This document shows, one piece after another, positions 17,249 to 25,644 of a stretch of DNA of 64,000 nucleotides. Positions within the stretch are counted from its first letter, which is position 1, and every line of letters begins with the position of its first letter. Below the pieces are notes generated by a model. The model saw only the letters and a program-made list of their open reading frames with translations, searched no databases and had not been told where the DNA came from. The stretch is from NCBI RefSeq assembly GCF_038150125.1, contig NZ_JBBVMF010000023.1:1-64000 (forward strand), given 5' to 3'. The DNA comes from SW132 sp038150125 (GTDB lineage Bacteria; Bacteroidota; Rhodothermia; Balneolales; Balneolaceae). The translations under genes and the position numbers were made by a program.

Positions 17249-18844
17249 TTAACTGAGGCGGCTTCTGATAGCTCCAAAAATAACGCGCGGATTCTTTACG
17301 CTTCTACTGATGAACCTGCGAAGGCGAAGTAACCGGGTGGGCTCATTAAATGGAATGTCAGAAAGCAGCTCCGGCCAGCCATAGGCAACCATATCACGTT
17401 GAAGTACGCCTGCTGCACGGTATTCAACCGGGAGGCGAAGCATCGTTTCATAACAGAATGCCTCTGCCATAGGGCTTGTACTCTGACGACTCAGCCCACC
17501 GGGATTGATCATCCCGCCGGATAAATATGACATTGGCGCCTGCCAGCACCCCATTCTCTGTTCTATGTAAGCCAGATCAAGCACATCAGCATTTTTTTCA
17601 CGGAATTCACTCGGAATCTCATTTAACCATTTGGTAGTCGCAGCTTTAACCTCAGCATTATCCAGAGGTGCTTTAACTTTTTCCATCAGAAATTCTGGAG
17701 TCAGGGGTTCACTGGGAACACCTTTTTTCCAGAAAGGTCCCCGTCCTGTTTCACCGCCCATTCCCGCCAGGTTAAAACGTGCATTTGAATCGAAAGGCTT
17801 TCTTTGGTGAACACCGGGAGAGGAAAACAAACCGGGAGATGAAGCTGCCTCTCCTATTCGAACAAATCCACGCCTCATGTAATCTTCATTGCCGCTATTT
17901 TTGTTTGTATTCCGTTTCACTTCATGTGGCAGTCCGGTAATTCGAGCCAGCCGTCGCGCAACATACAGATCCGTTTGCGACTCAAGATCAGATCCGACGG
18001 ATGTAGAAAGTATAACATCGGCACCGTCTGCCACAAAAGGCCTGAGCATGGAAAGTACCGCCCGGGAATCACGGCCGGCTGAAGCAAAAACTTTGAACGA
18101 ATTGTATTCAGAAGAGAGGGCATCAAGAAAACGCCGCTCATGGTCTACCATAGCAGCCGCCCCTTCTTTACCAACATGTTTTGGCTTCAGTGCTCCGGAA
18201 GGCCAGTGTCTTTCAGACAAAAATGTATCAAGATCCAGGTAGTGATTGGGAAGAAGCCGGTATAGACTTTGAAAGGCAGTTAAACCAAATGAGAAATAAG
18301 ATTTCCTGTTGAGGCAATCGTAAGCCAAACTGAGCTCTTCGTTTCGCTGAATACCGGGCACAAGATTATGGGATGTCGCAACAACACGTTTCTGCGGATG
18401 GTAGACAATAGAATGTGAAGCTCCAAGATACACCCTGCTGATAGATGCACCACCCGGCCCGCCGATGATAATGGCCACCCATGGGCCCATAATCCCGGTA
18501 CCGTCACTATACCCGGCAGAGTCACGGCCATAAAAGGCCCGCTCAAATTCCGCGACATCAGAATTTTTGCTTACCGGCAGAGTCAACTTCTTCTTTGGAA
18601 CAATGCCGCCATCTGCGGAAAGGTAAGCCAGTGGTTCCAGCAGCCACCCAAGAGAGTCCCCCTCTGCAGACAGTAATTCACAGACATAGGCATCCGGATG
18701 AGCAGATAGCTGCCAGCCGTGCAGGGAATATTTTCTCCACCCGTGAACACCATCATCTCCTTCAGGAGTGAGAACCCATTGCCTGTAAAGCTCGTCAGGA
18801 CTGAGAGGTGCAAGTTCATCAAGAGCCGGGTGATCATTATTCAT
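17249..18844 (-). CDS. Asparagine-synthase-like PP-loop protein
   Basis: 531 aa. The C-terminal half resembles the ATP-pyrophosphatase domain of asparagine synthetase: the PP-loop, usually SGGxDS, appears as SAGRDSR at 255-261. It is preceded by the linker FGLTAFQSLYRLLPNHYLDLD, typical of AsnB-type proteins. The first ~200 residues look like a degenerate class II glutaminase domain. They lack the N-terminal catalytic cysteine (the protein starts MNNDH), so glutamine hydrolysis is unlikely. Related proteins are frequent in capsule clusters, where amidation or adenylation of uronic or other acids is suspected. The altered PP-loop (A and R for two G/L positions) could change the activity. It stands alone between two spacers. 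Confidence 0.65.
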   Translation of the reverse strand: MNNDHPALDELAPLSPDELYRQWVLTPEGDDGVHGWRKYSLHGWQLSAHPDAYVCELLSAEGDSLGWLLEPLAYLSADGGIVPKKKLTLPVSKNSDVAEFERAFYGRDSAGYSDGTGIMGPWVAIIIGGPGGASISRVYLGASHSIVYHPQKRVVATSHNLVPGIQRNEELSLAYDCLNRKSYFSFGLTAFQSLYRLLPNHYLDLDTFLSERHWPSGALKPKHVGKEGAAAMVDHERRFLDALSSEYNSFKVFASAGRDSRAVLSMLRPFVADGADVILSTSVGSDLESQTDLYVARRLARITGLPHEVKRNTNKNSGNEDYMRRGFVRIGEAASSPGLFSSPGVHQRKPFDSNARFNLAGMGGETGRGPFWKKGVPSEPLTPEFLMEKVKAPLDNAEVKAATTKWLNEIPSEFREKNADVLDLAYIEQRMGCWQAPMSYLSGGMINPGGLSRQSTSPMAEAFCYETMLRLPVEYRAAGVLQRDMVAYGWPELLSDIPFNEPTRLLRLRRFISRSVKNPRVIFGAIRSRLS

Positions 18845-19102
18845 ATACCTATCTTTTTTTATCTGAAGATGATCTTACCATCGTTGCCAACGTCCGCATA
18901 AATTGAGATAACGGATAACAGAGAACGAGCACTCCGGCCCAATGTTCCGGCAATAATTTCAATAATTATATTTAATTAGCTATTATTTGAACTGTTTTAA
19001 TCCTGCGGGCCCTATTTTTAAATAATATTTGAAAAAAATTCCCTCACAGATAAAAAATCTTTATTAGCATCAAGGTTTAAAGTTCTTCAAATTTAAATAA
19101 TT

Positions 19103-19545
19103 GTGTCAGACATTCAACCGGTGAACATGGCAAACGTTTCTCATAAAAATCAAGGCCATCACCCCAGGACTCTTTATCTGCACATTGGCATTCCCAAAAC
19201 TGCTTCTACCTGGCTGCAAACCAACGTTTTTTCGAAACTGGACCATTTACAATTCCTGGACTGCTCGAAAAACACGATGTTTCAGGATATCCCAGACCTT
19301 TCTGCAAAGCAGCGCAGCCTGGGAAATATTTTTAGCAGTTCGATTCATATTTGGGAAAAGTTTGGTGACACAATCTTTGAAGGTCTGATAGGAGACCGGC
19401 AGGCCTGGCTCAAAAACGATCAGGATCTGCTCATTTCTGATGAGAGAATCGGGAGGCAGGGAAGCCGTCCGGCTCTGCTTGCTGCTCACTTACGCTATAT
19501 AAAACGAAAAGCCTTTAATTGGAGCTTTGTAGCGTCTCAAAATTA
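19103..19545 (+). pseudogene. Truncated sulfotransferase (5' copy of the gene at 24,639)
   Basis: The first ~135 codons are almost identical to the intact sulfotransferase at 24,639. They include the PAPS loop in HIGIPKTASTWLQ and the stretch through DERIGRQGSRP. Homology ends near 19,500-19,545, where the frame runs into sequence belonging to an IS1380-type transposase remnant and stops at 19,660. About 190 C-terminal residues, including the 3'-phosphate site, are missing, so the product should be inactive. The most direct reading is a duplicated gene cut by an insertion-sequence event. Confidence 0.8.
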
Positions 19546-19926
19546 TTTGTGTATTCCGCCGGCAAGACCACTGGCTCCTCATAACCGGCGTGTACCCGCC
19601 CGGCCAACTGCCGGGTCGCCCGCCCCAGCTGCTCGAACTGTTTGTAGCCCGCACAGTTAAGCCACCGTATTTTCATCAATCGGCCCCTTCAAGCCCAACA
19701 GCTTTTGGACGGTGCTATCCCGACTGAGCTGTTCGAAATGGGCCAGTTGCCGGTGACCACATAAATAGCCGTAAATGATTACCCCAAAGATTTGCCAATC
19801 TTTATACTGACAGTTCGCCCCAAAGCCAAGGTCCAGATGCTCAGCCAGGGCCTGCCCGAAGTTCAGGGTTTCCAGCAGAAAATCTGAAAACGGAACCAGC
19901 CCCCCATAATTGATTAGGCGGTCATC
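19546..19926 (-). pseudogene. IS1380-family transposase remnant
   Basis: Reverse-strand translation gives DRLINYGGLVPFSDFLLE, then KDWQIFGVIIYGYLCGHRQL and STVQKLLGLKGPIDENT, the conserved N-terminal pattern of IS1380 transposases. A frameshift follows, then GYKQFEQLGRATRQLAGR. Only about 130 N-terminal residues survive, and the DDE catalytic core is absent. It abuts the truncated sulfotransferase and is likely connected to that truncation. Confidence 0.65.
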
Positions 19927-20124
19927 GGTAAATTAAGGGGTAATTGGGGTGGTTTTTTTCGTGGATTTTTGACAAGTTTCTTTCATTTTAAGGGGTCTAC
20001 TAACAGTTATTTATTATCTTTCTAACTCATTGTTATATATATATTTTGGGTTATAATCTTATTCACCTCCCTTATATGGAATATTTAGGTAGTAATTATT
20101 ATAGCGATATAGAGTTTTCAACTT

Positions 20125-21063
20125 ATGAAATTAACAAAATTTATAAAATCTACAGGTAAACGTGCACTTCATAAAATGGGTTGGGAATTGCAAAGGATTA
20201 CTGAAAAAGATACTGGTAAGTTCAAGGAACCCCCACCAATAATTGATGACCCTTTAAAAGCATTGCTTCTGCGACAGACAGGGACGCGAGTTGCATTCAA
20301 TTGCCCTATTGAATTCTGCAGGAATGAGCTTGGTTTTGGATATGGATCCAATGAATGGCACCCCTTTGTAGCTACTTTAAAACAATATGAACAAAACAAC
20401 AACCTCCAATACAATGACTCAATCCTGAAGCACTACTATGAATCGTGGCAACCCACGAACGCAGCTGAAGCATTTGCTGGTTTTGAACAGGCACCGAAAA
20501 AATTCCTTCAACTACCTCCATATTGCGCCCTTCTTGTTCCATGGAAATCGAAAACTCCAGAATCTCTTTCAGCGAATATGGCGCGTTGGAGGAAAAGTGA
20601 TTATCGTGAACATGGCCGCTCCGATCTCCAATGGGAAAAAGATGGGCTAAATCTATTTGGCCCTGTATCTGATGAATTGGGAAAATTCGAGTTCACTCGG
20701 CTTAAAAAAATCTACGATCGACTCAAGACAGAGGGTTACGACCGCCATCACGGAGACATAGGTGTGATGATAGTGCGCAAGGGGAAATATTATCGTTTTT
20801 TAAATGCGAATGGAGGAATTCATCGTTGTGCAGCAATGGCTGCCCTCGGATTTAGAAAATTTCCGGCCCAATTTAAAGCTTCATATTTTATAGCTGATAC
20901 AAAAGATGCTACTCGTTGGCCACATGTGCTCTCAGGCTTATGGTCTGAAAAATCGGCACTCGCATATGTTGAATACTTATTTAGCTTTGACAGTAGATCT
21001 TGGGTCCGAGACATGGATTTTCCAAATTTAAATTTAAGATCCCCAAAAAACGGTTCTGTTTGA
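20125..21063 (+). CDS. Conserved hypothetical protein with ParB-like GxHR motif
   Basis: 312 aa, no signal peptide or membrane span. I do not recognise a named family. The C-terminal third contains NANGGIHRCAAMAALGFRKF near residues 228-247. This resembles the G-x-H-R..AA..LG box of ParB/sulfiredoxin-like nucleotide-binding folds. The preceding VMIVRKGKYYRFL strand pair fits such a fold. The N-terminus is basic with a KMGWELQRI segment seen at the start of some glycan-locus proteins. The gene is clearly AT-richer than its flanks and lies with the pyruvyltransferase and the 23,005 gene in an island between the two sulfotransferase copies, which suggests horizontal acquisition. Role unknown; a modifying enzyme of the glycan is only a guess. 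Confidence 0.6.
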   Translation: MKLTKFIKSTGKRALHKMGWELQRITEKDTGKFKEPPPIIDDPLKALLLRQTGTRVAFNCPIEFCRNELGFGYGSNEWHPFVATLKQYEQNNNLQYNDSILKHYYESWQPTNAAEAFAGFEQAPKKFLQLPPYCALLVPWKSKTPESLSANMARWRKSDYREHGRSDLQWEKDGLNLFGPVSDELGKFEFTRLKKIYDRLKTEGYDRHHGDIGVMIVRKGKYYRFLNANGGIHRCAAMAALGFRKFPAQFKASYFIADTKDATRWPHVLSGLWSEKSALAYVEYLFSFDSRSWVRDMDFPNLNLRSPKNGSV

Positions 21064-21698
21064 CTACCAGGTGACCCGAAGGACGCCCTACTCCAAAGTA
21101 AACACTCAATTGATTTATCGGATACATACAGACCGATGGATTCAGAGTGTCTACAATATGATTTGCCGGTGTAGACATAGCGAACTTTGCGTGCTGGCCA
21201 TAGGGGTTCCAGGAGTTTGAGAAATGCCATACTTGATTCCTGTTCGGCGGTATACGACCTTGCCTTGGAACTTCCTTCAGAACCCCAATTACTCGACGTC
21301 CATGAGCCCTCACCCAACAAACAATTCCCGTTTCCTAGTCTTCCATTAGCTATTCTTTTTAAAAAGATTTTTGGGCAAATTTGATAGAACATATTAGAAT
21401 ATAATTATTTGACTTTGTACTACCTTCGCGATTAACATAGCATGAAAAATTAAAAGAAATACTCAAGATATGGAGTGGTACAGGGATACAATCTCTAAAA
21501 ATATTTTAATTTAACTCAAGTATTTATTTGATCTCGCATGAAAAGATTGGTTGCAATTAAAACCGGACAATTATACTTACTGCGCTTTTGCTGCAATCGA
21601 AAATAAATACTGCTATCAAACTTCAGGAATTTGATGGTACCATTCGCTACCTATATTACTAGATTTCTTAAAAACAAATTAAATTATTGCCTACAAAT
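21064..21698. other. Spacer with possible gene debris
   Basis: From 21,064 to about 21,400 the minus strand is open in two overlapping frames (for example VWHFSNSWNPYGQHAKF in one and FLKLLEPLWPARKVRYVYTG in the other). The base composition is higher in GC than around it. This could be a decayed gene fragment, but I recognise no family. The remainder is AT-rich and empty. Confidence 0.3.
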
Positions 21699-22874
21699 AT
21701 GAAAAGTGTAGAAATTTTAGGACCAGTATTAAAGAATAAAGGAGATGAGTTGACGCTTCGCGCAGTTGCAGAGCGAATCGAGCCTCATTATGCACTCAGT
21801 ATTTCGACTGATCTTAAAATCAGAGGCCAGAATAATCTACCCGAATTATCGCAGCTGACATCAATGCCAAGTAAGAATGAAATAGGAGAAATATTTCGGA
21901 GACGATCCTTCAGTAAATTTCTTTCGGTGGCCAAACGAGGAATAATTCTTCCACTCTTGCCTCAAATGACATTACGAAAACTTGGGTATATTAAGGCCAG
22001 ACATCGAGTGGCTCTCTTGGATTGTTCTGGATATGCATATGGTGATAAGTGGCCTCCAAAGCGGATGATAGAACGTGCTGAATACTACAAGAAACTCCGT
22101 GAAAAAGGTATAAAATTGATATTAATGCCACAGGCACTTGGTCCATTCGAAGACCCTGAGATTCGGAAACATGCAAAAATTCTTTTAGAACTATTTGATT
22201 TTATATTTCCCCGGGAAGCTATCTCTGCAAACTACATATTAGAATTAGGTATTGATTCCGCTAAATTTGAAATATGCCCTGACGTAACCCATTTACTTGA
22301 GGGCCCTCAACCTTCAAATTCAGACATATGGTCAAAAAGGGTTGCAATAGTTCCCAATGCCCGAATGCAGGATAAAACGGATGCTAAAATAGCCAATCAG
22401 TATATCGATTTTCTTGTAAAATGTATACAGACAGTTAGGGCGAACGATCTTGAACCGGTCATAATTCTTCATGAGGTTAATGATGATAACTTGGTAAAAA
22501 AACTAATTAACCAACTTGATAATGATATCAAGGTATTTAATGAGGATGGAATCATAAGCAAAGGTTATTTGGGCTCTTGTTACGCCAATATCGGTTTTCG
22601 GTACCATTCTCTCGTAAGTTCTCTGAGCCAGGCTACACCCTCACTGGCAAGCTCCTGGGCTCACAAATATGAAGAGCTTTTTGATGCATATGATTGTTTA
22701 GAATATCTCATATCACCAAATTTGAGTAATAAAAAAATTACGGATAAGGTCAATGAATTTCTTGCTCCCGAGAAAAACAAACAGTTGCGTGATAAGCTGC
22801 AAATTCATGCAACAAAGCAGAAAAAAGAAGTGGAAAACATGTGGCAGAGGGTTGAATCCATTATTTCTACCTAA
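21699..22874 (+). CDS. Polysaccharide pyruvyl transferase family protein (WcaK-like)
   Basis: 391 aa from the ATG at 21,699; a TTG twelve bases earlier would add MPTN and is less likely. Typical features of the PS_pyruv_trans family are the N-terminal ILGPVLKNKGDELTLRAV (glycine-rich NxGDE loop), LLDCSGYAYGDKW, LMPQALGPFED, FPREAIS..LELGI and the late GSCYANIGFRYHSL (RxH) motif. The family transfers pyruvate from PEP to form pyruvyl ketals on exopolysaccharide sugars in the cytoplasm, although some members have other roles. It sits in the AT-rich island between the 20,125 and 23,005 genes, all on the plus strand. Confidence 0.85.
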   Translation: MKSVEILGPVLKNKGDELTLRAVAERIEPHYALSISTDLKIRGQNNLPELSQLTSMPSKNEIGEIFRRRSFSKFLSVAKRGIILPLLPQMTLRKLGYIKARHRVALLDCSGYAYGDKWPPKRMIERAEYYKKLREKGIKLILMPQALGPFEDPEIRKHAKILLELFDFIFPREAISANYILELGIDSAKFEICPDVTHLLEGPQPSNSDIWSKRVAIVPNARMQDKTDAKIANQYIDFLVKCIQTVRANDLEPVIILHEVNDDNLVKKLINQLDNDIKVFNEDGIISKGYLGSCYANIGFRYHSLVSSLSQATPSLASSWAHKYEELFDAYDCLEYLISPNLSNKKITDKVNEFLAPEKNKQLRDKLQIHATKQKKEVENMWQRVESIIST

Positions 22875-23004
22875 GACAACCAAAGGGGATTGGAAATAGC
22901 ACTCTTCGGTCCAAACTTGTTAAAAAAGCTTTTGAGCATACAAAGAATTTTATTTTTTAATGCTTCAACCGACAAATTTTAGATTAAATTGACAATAAAA
23001 TTCG

Positions 23005-23769
23005 ATGAACATTATTACAAGAAAAATTAAAACATTGATGCGTATTATACGTGATAAGGCTCAAGGTTTTAAAATGCAATTGGCAATTAAAAAGCACCGT
23101 AAATCAAGTTTCCCGAAATTAGAAATACTCTACCCTCCAAGTGAGGAGGATTTACGATCATCCTGGATTTATCAATCAGAAAACTGGACAAAAGTTCAGA
23201 GTAGATGGACAGACAGGCAACTTTTAAATGATGGTAGAAGTATTACCAAAATTGATAATTATGAAGTCCCGGGTGATGATATTAAAATGGATGAGTCAGG
23301 GAACTTGAATGTTAATGTTTTAGCTACCGGAGATGATAAGTGGGTGTATTACTATTTAAAACCGGAAGAACATATTTGGCGTAATTTTGAATGGAAATTT
23401 TATGTGAAGCGAATGTCAAGTTTCCGGGAACTGCAATTCGGATTTCGATATCGCGATTTTTATAACCGATACAGATTCAGACAAGAAAATGACAGAATTT
23501 ATTTCGATAAAGTTCTAAACGGTCAGTTTCAGAACAATATTCGCAGCAAGAAATTTATAATGGAATTAAACAGGGAGTATGAATACAAAATTGTATGTTT
23601 TAATTATTATTTTGCACTTTTTATAGATGGACGTGTATATCTTGAAGTTTTTGATTTTGAAAAAAGTTTTAAAGAGGGATCTATAGCAATTATTCTGTGG
23701 GAAAATAATGGAAAAATCCCAATACAGGCAACAATCAAAGAGCAACAAGTACACGAATTATCTAGCTGA
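23005..23769 (+). CDS. Hypothetical protein with jelly-roll-like C-terminal part
   Basis: 254 aa, strongly AT-rich coding sequence. It has a basic N-terminal region (residues 1-40) without a signal peptide. It then has alternating aromatic/charged strands (FEWKFYVKR, LQFGFRYRDFYNRYRF, IYFDKVLNG, YEYKIVCFNYYFALFIDGRVYLE) that look like a concanavalin/DUF1080-type beta sandwich. I do not recognise a family with confidence. It follows the pyruvyltransferase by 130 bp on the same strand and may share its transcript. A glycan-binding role would fit the fold and context but is not shown. Confidence 0.55.
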   Translation: MNIITRKIKTLMRIIRDKAQGFKMQLAIKKHRKSSFPKLEILYPPSEEDLRSSWIYQSENWTKVQSRWTDRQLLNDGRSITKIDNYEVPGDDIKMDESGNLNVNVLATGDDKWVYYYLKPEEHIWRNFEWKFYVKRMSSFRELQFGFRYRDFYNRYRFRQENDRIYFDKVLNGQFQNNIRSKKFIMELNREYEYKIVCFNYYFALFIDGRVYLEVFDFEKSFKEGSIAIILWENNGKIPIQATIKEQQVHELSS

Positions 23770-24638
23770 GTATCTCATGGCTTGAAAAATTGAAATCGGA
23801 AATTAAGACGTACACAAAATTAAAAGTTACTGGATTGAATTACGATGACATTTACCGATTAACTGAATTTGTATACTAGTGTTACGTCATGTATAAAATG
23901 TCGGATAAATAGTTAGTTTTATTTTTTTGGCAATGGGTATACGCTTTTTGCAGATCCCTCCACTCAGCCTGAAAAACACAGGCTTCTCTCGGGATGACAG
24001 AGGGCATAATTGGGTGAAGGGGCGGCGTGTATTATGCCTTGTTTCAAATATGTGCCCTGTCCTCACGCCGCCCCGCGCTCCTACATCAGTAATTTCATTC
24101 TGAGAAAGCTGTGCTTTTCAGTTTTCGAAGAATCTGAAAAAGTATTTACTACTATAAACATACTATTCTTAATAATCAGACCGACAATTGACTATTGACA
24201 CTACAGTAGAATAATGGATTCCCTGATGGACAATTTTTGGAGTCTATATAACAAGAAATTAATGTGGAATACACACATCTTTGCAGTACTATCAAGTTCA
24301 TCAGACCAAATTGCTGACTATTTAACATAATTACACTTTTTTGAAATTATTATGTTACGTTGGTTTTAACAACAAACCAATATTCGTATAAAGCCGTATA
24401 AGGACTGGAAGACAAAACCATTTTTGTAAAAGTGTTGCAACATAATGGGAGTATCCCTTTTGCAGGTGAAGCCGTAATACTTGCTGTAACTTAGAATGCT
24501 TCATGATAGAAGAGATATTAAATTCTGAATTTGAGATTAAATGTTAAATGAACAGATTGTTTTCCAATTTGTTTTTCTCCAAATTGGTTGTGATTATGCC
24601 ATTGTTGAATTGGCACCGGCTACTTTTTTCAAGAATTC
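23770..24638. other. Spacer with dispersed-repeat relic
   Basis: No gene is visible. Between about 23,955 and 24,000 a copy of the Bacteroidota-type repeat (CCTCCACTC..CTCTCGGGATGACAG) occurs. It is followed by the GGGGCGGCGTG hairpin described separately. The rest is AT-rich. Confidence 0.5.
24019..24074. repeat. GGCGGCGT-type long hairpin
   Basis: Arms GGGGCGGCGTG and CACGCCGCCCC with a loop of about 34 nt. It is related to the three hairpins at 43,898, 44,488 and 45,117. Confidence 0.55.
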
Positions 24639-25625
24639 ATGAAACATCGTTGCCTAAAATCGAGAAATCGAAAGCGAACACTTTACCTGCACATTGGCAT
24701 TCCCAAAACTGCTTCTACCTGGCTGCAATCCAACGTTTTTTCAAAGCTGCACCATCTTCATTACCTGGACTGCTCAAAAAATACGATGTTCCGGGATATC
24801 GAAGACCTTTCTGCAAAGCAACGCAGCCTGGGAAATATTTTTAGCAGATCGATTCGTATTTGGGAAAAGTTTGGTGACACAATCTTTGAAGATCTGATAG
24901 GAGACCAGCAGGCCTGGCTCAAAAACGATCAGGATCTGCTCATTTCTGATGAGAGAATCGGGAGGCAGGGAAGCCGCTCCACGCTGCTTGCTGACCATTT
25001 CAGAGAGATGAAACAGAAAGCTGGCGACTGGGGATTCGAACGGATCCATCTCATCTGTATGATACGGCGTCAGGACCACTGGCTTGCCTCACATTATGCC
25101 CAAATGTCTGACCGGAATCCCCAAGCCGGCCAGGAAGATTTTAAAAAACTTATCCGCAATATCACATCCCCTTACAGATTTCGCTACGGATTTGGCATGC
25201 TGCTCGAATACAACGAATTGTATGATCAGCTATCTGATGCATACGGTGACAGTAATCTCCTGATGCTGCCTTATGAAGAGTTAAAACAAACGCCTGCCGC
25301 CTTTTTGGAATCACTGCTGGGAAGACTTGGAACACCTTCCGAAACGATTGAACATATTCTTGATGAAACATCAGGCACTAAAAAAAATGTGAGGTCAGAG
25401 CAGGATGTATGGCAGCTGCGTAACAAAAGGAAACGTGTTGCAGGAATACCCCTGCCGAAATGGATTTTTACCGGAGGCGAGAAAACCATAAAACTTATGC
25501 CTGAATACACGCAACAGGTTTTTGAATGTTATTCCGCAGGTAACAGGGAACTCGCCTTAAAAACAGGTCTTAACCTTGAAGAACACGGGTATTTTGGTCC
25601 TGGGTCATCTTCGAAAAACCCTTAA
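24639..25625 (+). CDS. Sulfotransferase
   Basis: 328 aa. The PAPS 5'-phosphosulfate loop is HIGIPKTASTWLQ at about residues 19-31. The 3'-phosphate region falls around MIRRQDHWLASHYAQ at about 140-155. The segment LLMLPYEELKQTPAAFLESLL is the usual C-terminal sulfotransferase helix-strand. It is the intact partner of the truncated copy at 19,103. The DNA identity of their first ~400 bp is high enough to indicate a recent duplication or gene conversion. It is probably co-transcribed with the BNR protein that starts 20 bp downstream. The enzyme is cytoplasmic and its acceptor is unknown. Confidence 0.85.
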   Translation: MKHRCLKSRNRKRTLYLHIGIPKTASTWLQSNVFSKLHHLHYLDCSKNTMFRDIEDLSAKQRSLGNIFSRSIRIWEKFGDTIFEDLIGDQQAWLKNDQDLLISDERIGRQGSRSTLLADHFREMKQKAGDWGFERIHLICMIRRQDHWLASHYAQMSDRNPQAGQEDFKKLIRNITSPYRFRYGFGMLLEYNELYDQLSDAYGDSNLLMLPYEELKQTPAAFLESLLGRLGTPSETIEHILDETSGTKKNVRSEQDVWQLRNKRKRVAGIPLPKWIFTGGEKTIKLMPEYTQQVFECYSAGNRELALKTGLNLEEHGYFGPGSSSKNP

Positions 25626-25644
25626 AAAAGGATGAATCGTAACA

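Noticed and set aside
20820..21392. 190-codon minus-strand frame
   Set aside because: Its first half overlaps the coding end of the 20,125 gene antisense and no family is recognisable. At most the 21,064-21,400 part is gene debris.
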